Assembly: GCA_902826225.1 (NCBI GenBank)
Contig: CADEED010000006.1
Span: 1 to 64,000, forward strand
From: an uncultured Pseudomonadota bacterium
GTDB taxonomy: Bacteria > Pseudomonadota > Gammaproteobacteria > Steroidobacterales > Steroidobacteraceae
DNA: 64,000 nt
Direction of reading: 5' to 3'
This document shows positions 35,734-43,559 of the stretch, piece by piece (the stretch's first letter is position 1; each line of letters begins with the position of its first letter). The notes under the pieces were generated by a model. It had not been told where the DNA came from and did not search any database. It saw nothing but the letters and a program-made list of their open reading frames with translations. Made by a program: the position numbers and the translations under genes.

Positions 35734-37020
35734 TTGAAGGAGTGGCTAGCAACCCGCCATCGCGGGTTGTTCATCCGCTCCTATCTATTCCTCGCCGGCG
35801 GCCTGCTGGTCGCGGCGATACTCCTCGATCTCGGATTCGACGCTTTGCAATCGCGGCAGGTCCGCGCCGCCGACCCGTGGCTGGTTTCGACCTTCCGGCT
35901 CATGGAGACCGAGCTCGCGGCGGCGCCTGCCGCGGCGCGCGCGCCGCTGACCGCGGATCTCTCGCGGCGGCTTCACCTCGAAGTCACGTTCCTCGATGCC
36001 GCGGAGATCACGGGGCTCTCGCCCGGCGAGTCCCAGCCGCGCGAGCTCGTCGACGACGACGGCAACATCTACTACCTGTGGTCGTCGAAGGCCTTGGGCG
36101 GTGTCATCCGCCTGGGTCCGTTCGTGCCGCCGCAGGAGAGTCTGCTGGTCCGCTTCGTGCCGTTCGTGTTCTATGGTTCGATTCTCGCGCTCGTCGGCCT
36201 GTGGCTGCGCCCGCTGCTGTCCGACCTGCACGTGCTGACGAGCGCGGCGCAGAAATTCGCCGGCGACTACCGCGAACCGACGCACACCGCCGCGGAAACG
36301 ACGCAGCTCACGAGCCTCGCGACCAACCTCGACGACATGTCGGCGCGCGTGAGCCAGCTCATCCAGTCGCAGAAGGAAATGACGGCGGCGTTGTCGCACG
36401 AGATGCGCACGCCGCTCGCGCGCGTGCGCTTCGCGGCGGCCGTGCTGGAAGGGGAAGTCGACGAGAGCCTGCGGGGCCAGTTGCGCGCGCTGAACGCGGA
36501 CGTGCAGCAGCTCGACGACCTGATCTCCGACATGCTCGACTACGCGCGCCTCGATCATCCCGGCTTGCGCATGGAAATCCAGGCGACGCCGCTCGAGCCG
36601 TGGCTGCGCCAGGTGATCTCCACGTGCCCGCCGCACCAGAAACGCGTGACGACGGCGCGCGCGGACGAACTCGAGGCGGCCTCGATGGAGCCGCGCCTCA
36701 TGGAGCTCGCGGTGAGCAACCTGCTCGCGAACGCGTTGCGTTACGCGAAGCAGGAAGTCCGGGTGACCGCGCAACGCCAGGCGGACGTCTACCGCATCGT
36801 CGTCGAGGATGACGGCGAAGGCATTCCCGTAGGCGAGCGCTCGAATGTCTTTCGCGCGTTCGCGCGGCTCGATACCAGCCGCAATCGCGGCACCGGCGGC
36901 TTCGGCCTGGGACTCGCGATCGTCGCGCGCATCGCCGGGCTGCATCGCGGCCGCGCGATCGCCGACGCAAGCGCCGCGCTCGGCGGCGCGCGCATGTCCA
37001 TCGAGTGGCCGGCCGCCTGA
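35734..37020 (+). CDS. Membrane sensor histidine kinase (RstB-like)
   Basis: This is a 428-residue protein. TTG 35734 is the only plausible in-frame start near the regulator stop; no ATG or GTG in frame precedes the first membrane helix. Helices at about 14-31 and 137-157 flank a ~105-residue periplasmic sensor. A HAMP-like linker leads to HisKA H222 (ALSHEMRTPLARVRFA), N box NLLANALRYA, G1 EDDGEGIPVGE and G2 GGFGLGLAIVARIAG. It is cognate to the upstream regulator. The ligand is unknown, possibly presented by DUF3019/MipA. Confidence 0.9.
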   Translation: MKEWLATRHRGLFIRSYLFLAGGLLVAAILLDLGFDALQSRQVRAADPWLVSTFRLMETELAAAPAAARAPLTADLSRRLHLEVTFLDAAEITGLSPGESQPRELVDDDGNIYYLWSSKALGGVIRLGPFVPPQESLLVRFVPFVFYGSILALVGLWLRPLLSDLHVLTSAAQKFAGDYREPTHTAAETTQLTSLATNLDDMSARVSQLIQSQKEMTAALSHEMRTPLARVRFAAAVLEGEVDESLRGQLRALNADVQQLDDLISDMLDYARLDHPGLRMEIQATPLEPWLRQVISTCPPHQKRVTTARADELEAASMEPRLMELAVSNLLANALRYAKQEVRVTAQRQADVYRIVVEDDGEGIPVGERSNVFRAFARLDTSRNRGTGGFGLGLAIVARIAGLHRGRAIADASAALGGARMSIEWPAA

Positions 37021-37152
37021 GCCGACCGCGTCGGCCGACCCCGCGGCCCCGAAGCGCTGACAGTCTCCGGTGACGTCGTCCTATGGGGCGGAAACGCCCA
37101 CGCGCTTACCTTGCGGCCTCACATCAGGACCAAACCAGATCGGAGAGCATCC

Positions 37153-37509
37153 ATGACCACCGCAAGCGGCCACACCGAAGTGATCCGTGCCAAGAAAGTG
37201 ATCGGCACGAGCGTGAAGAATTCCGCCGGTGAGAAGATCGGCACCGTCGAAGACATCGTCCTCGACAAGCTGTCGAACAACATCGTGTACGCCGTGGTTG
37301 GTTTCGGCGGGTTCCTGGGCATGAACGAGAAGTACCACCCGGTGCCGTGGTCGGCGCTCGACTACGTCGAGAGCGAGGACAGCTACGTGGTGCCGTTCAC
37401 CAAGGAACAGCTGGAAGCCGCGCCCGCGGATTCGCTCGAGAAGCTGACGAAGGCCGACGGCGTCGGTTCGTATCGCGACCGCGTCACGGACTACTACTCC
37501 AAGCACTGA
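37153..37509 (+). CDS. PRC-barrel domain protein
   Basis: This 118-residue protein starts at ATG 37153, with GGAGAG six bases upstream. A PRC-barrel spans about 10-80 (VIRAKKVIGTSVKNSAGEKIGTVEDIVLDKLSNNIVYAVVGFGG, KYHPVPWSALDYV). The C-terminus ends RDRVTDYYSKH. Such stand-alone PRC-barrel proteins are common stress-associated cytosolic proteins of unclear role. Two C-terminal halves of this type are often found beside membrane-stress genes, but no such link is visible here. Confidence 0.9.
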   Translation: MTTASGHTEVIRAKKVIGTSVKNSAGEKIGTVEDIVLDKLSNNIVYAVVGFGGFLGMNEKYHPVPWSALDYVESEDSYVVPFTKEQLEAAPADSLEKLTKADGVGSYRDRVTDYYSKH

Positions 37510-37603
37510 CCGTTTTCCGGGGGCCGCCAGGCCGAAGCTCAACGACTCGGCCCGGCAACGCGAGCGGACGATCTCCCACGGACGCTCGCGCGCCCCATCT
37601 TCC

Positions 37604-37686
37604 CCGGGAACGGAAAAAGGGGTCAGATCTATTTTTTGGCGGGCAGCCCGCCAAAAAATAGATCTGACCCCTTTTTCCGTTCCCGG
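37604..37686. repeat. Perfect 83-bp REP hairpin (family A)
   Basis: The arms 37604-37643 and 37647-37686 are perfectly complementary over 40 bp, with a 3-base loop. The outer CCGGGAACGG extends the shared GGGGTCAGATCTATTTTT core, and the inner part is TTGGCGGG. The element sits in the 246-bp gap between the PRC-barrel gene and the zincin gene. Perfect pairing over this length suggests recent insertion. Confidence 0.92.
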
Positions 37687-37755
37687 AACGCTTTCGTGCC
37701 GAAATGTGTTCAGACCGGTGCAATTTTCCCCGGTTTGGGAGCAACATCCGGGTAA

Positions 37756-38640
37756 ATGAAGCGGCAACCCTTGGGTCTGGGGTCATGCTTGGTGCTCCTC
37801 TTCGCGAGCGCTCCCGTCGTTTACGCCGATCCTCTGCTCGATGCCTACAGCGAGCGCATCCAGGCCGTTTCGCACGTCGTGTTCGACGACATCCGCCCCG
37901 CACTGGATGAAGACGCACGCGAGGTGATCGACCGGATCTCCGTGGAATCGCCGAATTCCTGGATCACGAACGCGGCGGCCTGGCGCGGGACGCATCGCCG
38001 GCGCGTGGTGGAGTTCAACGCAGGCCTGCTCGCCATCACCGACTGGCTCGCCCTCTCGATGATCGCCGAGCACGAAGGCCACTCCGGTTGCCTGCGCGAG
38101 TACTCCACCTACCTCGTGCGCAATTCCCGCAAGAACTCCAAGCGCATCCTGCGCGGCCACGTGCATTCGCCGATGCTGGATTTCGAGGCCTACGCGCGCG
38201 CCACCAAGGGCGCGTGCGAACAGGCGCACGTCGACGTCGGCGGCGAGGAAAACATCGAGTTCCGCGAGCGCATCCTCAACGGCGTGATCGCCACCGTGCT
38301 GCTGCACGAAGCCGCGCACCACGTGCTCGGCCACGTCGACTCCGACAAGCGCGGCTCGATCCTCGTGCACATGCGGGAAGCCGCTGCGGACCAGTGGGCG
38401 ATTCGCATCGCGAGCAAGGCGGATTACGACCTGCGCGCGGCGGTGCCGCTGTTCCTGTTCCTGGCGGCCTCCGGTGGCGGCTCGCTCGAGGACGACATCC
38501 GCAGCACGCATCCTTCCGGACTGCGCCGCGTGCGGGATCTGTTGACCATGACACGCGAGTACATGAGCGCGAAGGACCCCGTGAGCGCGCGGCTCATGGA
38601 CGTGTCGATCGACGAGCTCAACCGCACGTTCCTGCAGTGA
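37756..38640 (+). CDS. Exported zincin-type metalloprotease-like protein
   Basis: This 294-residue protein has a signal peptide (MKRQPLGLGSCLVLLFASAPVVYA). The zinc motif H184-E-A-A-H188 (TVLLHEAAHHVLGHV) is followed about 20 residues later by E208 in REAAADQWAIRIA, the E-x3-D arrangement of M48-like gluzincins. An additional H-x-G-H pair occurs near 106-109 (EHEGH). The sequence diverges from standard HtpX/Oma1 and lacks membrane helices after the signal. Peptidase activity is plausible but not assured. Confidence 0.75.
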   Translation: MKRQPLGLGSCLVLLFASAPVVYADPLLDAYSERIQAVSHVVFDDIRPALDEDAREVIDRISVESPNSWITNAAAWRGTHRRRVVEFNAGLLAITDWLALSMIAEHEGHSGCLREYSTYLVRNSRKNSKRILRGHVHSPMLDFEAYARATKGACEQAHVDVGGEENIEFRERILNGVIATVLLHEAAHHVLGHVDSDKRGSILVHMREAAADQWAIRIASKADYDLRAAVPLFLFLAASGGGSLEDDIRSTHPSGLRRVRDLLTMTREYMSAKDPVSARLMDVSIDELNRTFLQ

Positions 38641-38649
38641 TCCATTGAA

Positions 38650-38677
38650 AAGCCGGCGGTGTTTCCACCGCCGGCTT
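38650..38677. terminator. Strong 12-bp stem hairpin between convergent genes
   Basis: AAGCCGGCGGTG and its perfect complement enclose a TTTC loop. On the minus strand the stem is followed by TTTTC, so it suits termination of the 38705-39316 gene. On the plus strand it lies 9 bp after the zincin stop and could act there as well. Confidence 0.8.
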
Positions 38678-38704
38678 CGCTTCACTTCAAATTCCGCGAC
38701 GCGA

Positions 38705-39316
38705 TCAATCGCGATAGCGGTCGCGCTTGCCCGCGATGATGCCTGCAGCGAACCACGCGCCCGGTGTCGCCGGCGCGCCCGTGGTCGGATTCGCCGGGGT
38801 GACCGAGCGGACCAGCAGGATGGGACGATTGTCGAGCGAGTCGCCGCAGGTCAGCGGCGGGGTCGCGCCGGTGGCGTCCGTCAACCAGCCTCTCACGCTG
38901 AAGTCGCCGTCCTCGTCGAGATCGACGGGCTGCGAGTTGAACGGCACGAGGTTCAACGCGCCGGCCGAGGCCGGCGGCGTGACCGGGCCGCGGCAGAACA
39001 GCGAGAGGATCACCTGGCGCGGGCCGGCGCGGGTGCCGATGCCATCGGCGCCCCACAGCAGCACGCCCGTACCGCGCGCGCGAATTTCACCGGTGTCCTT
39101 GATGACCGCCGTGAAGGAGGTGATGCCCCAGGGCGCGCCGCCCGGCGGAACGCCGGCGACCGTGTTCAGCACCGGCGCCCCGGCCTGGCTGCGGAAGGGC
39201 TGATTGCCCGTGCCGCCGTCGAATACGAACAGTACGCCCCGGTTTCCACCGTCGTGGCCGGCGAACGCGGTCCCCGCCGCGAGGAGTCCCGCGAGCAATG
39301 CATGTGAAATCTTCAT
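38705..39316 (-). CDS. Exported hypothetical protein
   Basis: This 203-residue protein starts at ATG 39316 with AGGAG eight bases upstream. The signal peptide is MKISHALLAGLLAAGTAFA. The mature sequence is Gly/Pro-rich and beta-prone (GGNRGVLFVFDGGTGNQPFRS, WGITSFTAVIKDTGEIRARGTGVLL). There are two cysteines (about 126 and 160) that could form a disulfide. A short acidic DLDEDGDF segment resembles a Ca-binding loop. No family is recognised. Confidence 0.65.
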   Translation of the reverse strand: MKISHALLAGLLAAGTAFAGHDGGNRGVLFVFDGGTGNQPFRSQAGAPVLNTVAGVPPGGAPWGITSFTAVIKDTGEIRARGTGVLLWGADGIGTRAGPRQVILSLFCRGPVTPPASAGALNLVPFNSQPVDLDEDGDFSVRGWLTDATGATPPLTCGDSLDNRPILLVRSVTPANPTTGAPATPGAWFAAGIIAGKRDRYRD

Positions 39317-39392
39317 TAGAAGCTCCTGGCTCTTTTTGGAATGGATGGTGCCGAACCCCCATGAGTACCGGGGGTCGGGCAACCGGTTCCCA

Positions 39393-39518
39393 TCAGGCGC
39401 CTGGAGCGATGTACACGAAGGCGGCGACGATGCTCAGGACGAAGGCCAGCACGGACAGCGCCCGCGTGGCGATGATGAGTTCCTGATAGACCGCGGCGTG
39501 GTTGATTTCAGGTTCCAT
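39393..39518 (-). CDS. 41-residue single-helix membrane peptide
   Basis: ATG 39518 follows GGGGAGT by about nine bases and reads MEPEINHAAVYQELIIATRA, then a hydrophobic helix (LSVLAFVLSIVAAFVYIA) and PGA before TGA at 39393. The amphipathic N-terminus plus one C-terminal helix is typical of small regulatory membrane peptides. It lies 76 bp upstream of the exported hypothetical protein gene on the same strand. It is too short for family assignment. Confidence 0.6.
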   Translation of the reverse strand: MEPEINHAAVYQELIIATRALSVLAFVLSIVAAFVYIAPGA

Positions 39519-39628
39519 GTCATTCGACTCCCCGTTCAAGGTCGGCGACTCTCCGCGCTTGCCGCAGCGCGGGACATGGTTTGCGGCTGACTTGGCGCTG
39601 ACTTCGAGCGGGTCAGATCAACCGGGGC

Positions 39629-39817
39629 TCAAAGAGGCGCGAACGGGGCAATGCTGCGGTCCAGTTCTTCGACCGGATTGACCACGGGAATGTCTTCGTC
39701 GTCGACCGGGGGCCGGGCGTTGGATTCCCGCCACGCCACCGACCGCTCCACCCTCAGTGCACAAACGATGGCGCCGACGAGCGCCCCAGCGAGACCGATG
39801 CGTACCCAGTTGTTCAT
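39629..39817 (-). CDS. Small single-pass membrane protein, unknown
   Basis: This 62-residue frame starts at ATG 39817 (MNNWVRIGLAGALVGAIVCALRVERSVAW...). There is one N-terminal helix and an acidic, Pro-rich tail (PPVDDEDIPVVNPVEELD). No family is recognised. It sits between the VIT-type transporter gene and the 41-residue peptide, all on the minus strand. Support comes from the coherent topology. Coding status is less certain than for longer genes. Confidence 0.45.
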   Translation of the reverse strand: MNNWVRIGLAGALVGAIVCALRVERSVAWRESNARPPVDDEDIPVVNPVEELDRSIAPFAPL

Positions 39818-39875
39818 GGGCGAAGCGTAGTCGGCGGTTGGACGGGTTTCCGTCAGCGGGCGCCGACTTCGTGCT

Positions 39876-40577
39876 TCACACCATGACGCCGAAGGCGCGC
39901 CCGATCGCCGCTGTGACGCCGAGCGCCAGGACTCCCCAGAACGTCACGCGGAGGGCGGCCTTGCCCATCGGCGCCCCGCCCACCCGCGCGGCGAGGCTGC
40001 CCAGGATCGCGAGCAGCACCAGCGTCGCGGCGGCAACGACCGGGAGGAGCACCGCGGGTGGGGAGAGCGCGACCACGATCAACGGGATCAGCGCGCCGGC
40101 CGTGAAGCTCGCGGACGACGACAGGGCGGCCTGCAGCGGGCGCGGCGCCTGTTCATCGGTGATGCCCAGCTCGTCGCGGGCGTGCGCGGCAAGCGCGTCA
40201 TGGGCCGTCAGCTGCTCGGCCACCTGTCTCGCGAGCTCCAGCTTGAGACCGCGCGTCACGTAGATCTTCTCGAGTTCGCGCAGCTCGGCTTCCGGTTCTT
40301 CGCGCAGCTCCCGCCTCTCGGTGGCGAGATCCGCCTTTTCCGCATCCGCCTGGGAGTGAACCGAGACGTATTCGCCGGCGGCCATCGACATGGCGCCCGC
40401 GACCAGGCCGGCGACGCCGCTCAACAGGATTGTCTCCTTCGCGGTGCCCGCGGCGGCAACGCCGACGATCAGCGCGGCCGTCGAAACGATGCCGTCATTC
40501 GCGCCGAGCACGGCGGCGCGCAGCCAGCCGACGCGGCCGGTGGCGTGGTGTTCCTTGTGATGACGGCGCTTGGGCAT
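39876..40577 (-). CDS. VIT1/CCC1-family membrane transporter (iron/manganese type)
   Basis: This 233-residue protein starts with a His-rich tail (MPKRRHHKEHH). The VIT/CCC1 fold follows: GWLRAAVLGANDGIVSTAALIVGVAAAGT, SGVAGLVAGAMSMAAGEYVSVHSQADAEKADLATERRELREEPEAELRELEKIY (shown as adjacent conserved segments), and three C-terminal helices. The acidic cytosolic insert is the metal-binding domain. It probably moves Fe2+/Mn2+ out of the cytosol. Length and topology (five helices) are normal. Confidence 0.88.
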   Translation of the reverse strand: MPKRRHHKEHHATGRVGWLRAAVLGANDGIVSTAALIVGVAAAGTAKETILLSGVAGLVAGAMSMAAGEYVSVHSQADAEKADLATERRELREEPEAELRELEKIYVTRGLKLELARQVAEQLTAHDALAAHARDELGITDEQAPRPLQAALSSSASFTAGALIPLIVVALSPPAVLLPVVAAATLVLLAILGSLAARVGGAPMGKAALRVTFWGVLALGVTAAIGRAFGVMV

Positions 40578-40741
40578 GGCAGGACGCTACCGCGTTGCGG
40601 GATTTTTACAAGCCTTGCGCTGCGGGGCGCCCTGCGCTTGACCTCGCGACGCCCCTTTCTCTCATTCCTGACACCCGCGCTGGCGCTCGCGGCGTTGCGG
40701 TAGATAGTTATTGGTACGTTCGCTCGCCAAGGGAGGGGAGC

Positions 40742-40963
40742 ATGCCGCGCACGCTGGTTGTTTGTTTGCTGATGGCGTTCGCCGGCCTCACTACTGCCGG
40801 GGCTGGCGAGTTCTACGTGGGACTCGACGCCGGCCGCTCGGAGTCCGAGGTCGACATGACCGATTTCACTTTCGGACCGGGAACCGTCCGGGCCCAGGGC
40901 AAGGCAACCGGGTTCCGGCTGCGCGCCGGCTTCCAGGGGCGGGGATACAAGGCGTCTGGCTGA
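40742..40963 (+). pseudogene. Truncated N-terminus of an outer-membrane beta-barrel protein
   Basis: A good signal peptide (MPRTLVVCLLMAFAGLTTAGA) leads into the start of an OmpA/opacity-like barrel (EFYVGLDAGRSESEVDM, then VRAQGKATGFRLRAGFQ). The frame terminates after 73 residues where such barrels normally continue for 150 or more. No matching continuation is visible in the other frames before the BlaI gene. It is likely a remnant cut off by rearrangement just upstream of the BlaI/M56 module. Confidence 0.55.
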
Positions 40964-40992
40964 GGCCAGACCCTCAAGTACGAAAGTCTTCG

Positions 40993-41019
40993 TTGACACT
41001 ACGAAGTTCTTCGTAGTAG
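40993..41019 (+). promoter_or_regulatory. Promoter with BlaI-type palindromic operator
   Basis: A consensus -35 TTGACA (40993-40998) is followed by a perfect inverted repeat, ACTACGAAGTTCTTCGTAGT at 40998-41017 (9-bp arms, TT spacer). This overlaps the region where the -10 would sit (TAGTAG near 41014). A second, imperfect half (TACGAAAGTCTTCG) lies just upstream at about 40979. BlaI/MecI/CopY repressors bind TACA/TGTA-type palindromes across their own promoters, so this is the predicted autoregulatory operator. Confidence 0.75.
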
Positions 41020-41030
41020 CGTCTCGGCCC

Positions 41031-41420
41031 ATGAAGCCCGAGATCAAAAGCCAGCCCACGCCCTCGGAACTCGAGATCCTCCACATCCTCTGGACGCGCG
41101 GCGCCTCGACGGTGCGTGAGATCCACGATGTGCTGTCGGAAGCGAAGGAAGTCGGCTACACCAGCGCGCTCAAGCTGCTGCAGATCATGACGGCGAAAGG
41201 CCTCGTGACCCGCACCGAGGATCAGCGCGCGCACGTCTACTCCGCCACACAGCCGGCGGAAACCACCAAGCAACAATTCGCGACGGACGTCCTGCAGCGC
41301 GTGTTCCGCGGTTCCGCGAGCCAGCTCATGCAGCACGTCCTGTCCGGCAAGCGGGGCTCGCAGGAAGAGATCGACGAGATCCGCCGGCTGCTCGACGAAC
41401 ACGAGAGGACGCTCAAATGA
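41031..41420 (+). CDS. BlaI/MecI/CopY-family winged-helix repressor
   Basis: This 129-residue protein has the family winged helix at about 8-80 (PTPSELEILHILWTRGASTVREIHDVLSEAKEVGYTSALKLLQIMTAKGLVTRTEDQRAHVY, seen as consecutive blocks). A dimerisation helix region follows (QLMQHVLSGKRGSQEEIDEIRRLLDEHE). Its start is 11 bp after the palindromic operator, and it overlaps the M56 gene by ATGA at 41417-41420. By analogy with BlaI it would be cleaved or released when the M56 partner is activated. Confidence 0.92.
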   Translation: MKPEIKSQPTPSELEILHILWTRGASTVREIHDVLSEAKEVGYTSALKLLQIMTAKGLVTRTEDQRAHVYSATQPAETTKQQFATDVLQRVFRGSASQLMQHVLSGKRGSQEEIDEIRRLLDEHERTLK

Positions 41421-43543
41421 TCTCCGCCGAACTCCTGAATACTCTCGCCTGGTCGCTCGTGCACTTCCTGTGGCAGGGCGCCGCCATCGCCGCGCTCGCC
41501 GCCGCGCTGTTCCTCGTGTTCCGTACGCCGGCCACGCGTTACGTCATCGGCATCGGCGCGCTCGCCGCGATGCTCGCCTCGTTCGTCGTGACCTTTTCGC
41601 TGCTCTCGGGCCCGCAGACCCCGCCAGAACAGCTCGCTCCTGCCAGAGCGCCGGCCGCCGCTCTCGCCTCCCCTGCCAGGGATGCGATCGTGACTCGAGT
41701 TGCGATGCTCGATGAGTCACGCGCGGCCACTGCTTCCGACGAATTCCTGTGGGTCGCGCGCGGCTGGTTGGCCGGCGTCTTCGTGCTCGCGCTGCGGATC
41801 GCGCTGGGGTTGCTCGTGCTCGAGCATCTGCGCCGGCGCAACCTGCTGACATTGCCCCGCCCCCTCGTCGCCCGCTTCGAGTCATTGCAGGCGCGGCTGG
41901 GGCTGTACCGCGACGTACGCTACCGCGAGTGCCGCCTCGTGCCCGTGCCCGCCGTCATCGGGTTCTTCCGGCCCATCGTGCTGCTGCCGATGCGCGCGCT
42001 TACCGGCCTCTCGCCGGAGCAGCTCGACGCCGTGATCGCGCACGAGCTCGCGCACATCAAGCGCTTCGACGTCGCCGTCAATTTCTTCCAGGTGATCGCC
42101 GAGACGCTGTTCTTCTTCCATCCCGCCGTGTGGTGGCTCAACAAGCGCATCCGCGCGGATCGCGAAGACTGCTGCGACGACGTCGCCGTCGCGGCGAGCG
42201 GCTCGCGTGTCAGCTACGCCCGCGCCCTCGCCACCATGGAAGACTGGCGCGGCTTGCCGAACCTGGCGATGGCCGCCACCGGGAGCCCGATCGCCGCACG
42301 AGTCGCGCGCTTGTTAGGCGTTCGCCAGAACGCCACCGCGGCGCGCACGGCCGGCGTCGTGACGGCGTCGCTCGTGCTCACGATGGCGGTCGTTGCCGGT
42401 GCCGTGTCGCTGGGACTCGCGCAGCCCGTGCTGGCGCAAACCCAGGCCGACCGCGTCGTTCCGCCGCCGGGGCCGCCGATTCCGGACCCCGCCGTGCCGA
42501 ACCCGCCGCCGCCGCCCGTCAAGGTGCCGATAGTGTCGCCGCCGAAGGCGCCAAGTCCGCCGACGCCGGTGACGCCTGAGTCCCCGGTCGAGCCAGTCGC
42601 TTCACCAGAACCCGTGGCTCCCGCAGCGTCGGCCGCGAGAGCGGCGGCGGCTGCGCCAGCGGCCGCCGCGGCGCCGGCTGCGGCTCCCGTCACCAACTCG
42701 TACATCAGGACCATGACGACAGTGATCAACCACGAGCTCGAGATCGAAGATCTCGTCGCGCTCAAGGCCCACGACGTCACGCCCGCGTTCGTCGAAGAGA
42801 TGCGCAACATCGACGTGAACATCGACACGAACGAGATCATCGCGATGAAGGTCCAGGGCGTCACGAAAGAGTTCGCGCGCGAGATGCGCAGCACCGGCTA
42901 CAAGGCGGATGCGGAACAGCTCATCGCGATGCGTGTCCACGACGTGACACCCGCGTTCGTGAAGGGGCTGCAGGACCTGAACCTGGAGTTCGACACGGAC
43001 GAGATGATCGCGATGAAGGTGCACGACGTGACGCCCGAGTACGTGAAAGGCCTCGGCAACCTCGGTCTGAACCCCGACACCGGCGAGATCATCGGCTTCA
43101 AGGTGCACGGCGTCTCGCCGGAGTTCGTGAAGCAGGTGCGCGATCTCGGATTCCAGGTGGACGCCGGCTCGATCATCGCGATGAAGTCGCAGGGCCTCAC
43201 GGCGGACTACGTGAAGAGCATGCGCGGGCTCGGCTTCAAGCCCGATGGCGACGAGATCGTCGCCATGAAGGTGCACGACGTGTCGCCCGAGTACGTGAGC
43301 CAGATTCGCGCGGCCGGCTTGCAGCCGGACACCGACGAGATCATCGCGATGAAGGTGCACGGCGTCACGCCCGAGTATGCGAAAGCGCTCGAGCAAGCCG
43401 GTTTCAAGCCGAATGTCGATCAGGTCATCCAGGCCAAGGCGATGGGCCTCGACGAGGCGTTCATCGAGAAGGCCCGAAAGCACGGCTTCAAGGATCTGAC
43501 GATCGAGAAGCTAATCGCGCTCAAGAACGCCGACATCATCTAA
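41417..43543 (+). CDS. BlaR1-type M56 metallopeptidase with C-terminal tandem 28-residue repeats
   Basis: This 708-residue protein has an N-terminal M56 module: helices at about 12-35, 43-63 and 112-135, then the cytosolic protease with zinc motif H209-E-L-A-H213 (LDAVIAHELAHIKRFD), FFHPAVWWLNKRI and a third-ligand candidate E250. A fourth helix (about 312-335) crosses the membrane. A long Pro/Ala-rich tether (345-425) follows. Instead of the penicillin-binding sensor of BlaR1, residues 446-708 are nine and a third 28-residue repeats with consensus IIAMKVHDVTPEYVKGLRDL plus GFKPDTDE. No S-x-x-K box is present there. The predicted site of the repeats is periplasmic. The trigger is unknown. Confidence 0.9.
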   Translation: MISAELLNTLAWSLVHFLWQGAAIAALAAALFLVFRTPATRYVIGIGALAAMLASFVVTFSLLSGPQTPPEQLAPARAPAAALASPARDAIVTRVAMLDESRAATASDEFLWVARGWLAGVFVLALRIALGLLVLEHLRRRNLLTLPRPLVARFESLQARLGLYRDVRYRECRLVPVPAVIGFFRPIVLLPMRALTGLSPEQLDAVIAHELAHIKRFDVAVNFFQVIAETLFFFHPAVWWLNKRIRADREDCCDDVAVAASGSRVSYARALATMEDWRGLPNLAMAATGSPIAARVARLLGVRQNATAARTAGVVTASLVLTMAVVAGAVSLGLAQPVLAQTQADRVVPPPGPPIPDPAVPNPPPPPVKVPIVSPPKAPSPPTPVTPESPVEPVASPEPVAPAASAARAAAAAPAAAAAPAAAPVTNSYIRTMTTVINHELEIEDLVALKAHDVTPAFVEEMRNIDVNIDTNEIIAMKVQGVTKEFAREMRSTGYKADAEQLIAMRVHDVTPAFVKGLQDLNLEFDTDEMIAMKVHDVTPEYVKGLGNLGLNPDTGEIIGFKVHGVSPEFVKQVRDLGFQVDAGSIIAMKSQGLTADYVKSMRGLGFKPDGDEIVAMKVHDVSPEYVSQIRAAGLQPDTDEIIAMKVHGVTPEYAKALEQAGFKPNVDQVIQAKAMGLDEAFIEKARKHGFKDLTIEKLIALKNADII
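42752..43540 (+). repeat. 84-bp coding tandem repeats in the M56 gene
   Basis: Nine full copies and one partial copy of an 84-bp (28-codon) unit encode residues 446-708. The copies have diverged at the DNA level but keep a strict 28-residue period and the motif A-M-K-V-H-x-V-T-P-E-Y/F-V. Related 28-29-residue units recur in the next gene (43950-44501). Confidence 0.9.
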
Positions 43544-43559
43544 CTTTCAGGAGATTCCC

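Noticed and set aside
42752-43540. CRISPR-like array because of regular spacing
   Set aside because: The period of 84 bp is coding and degenerate at third positions. There are no identical repeats or unique spacers.
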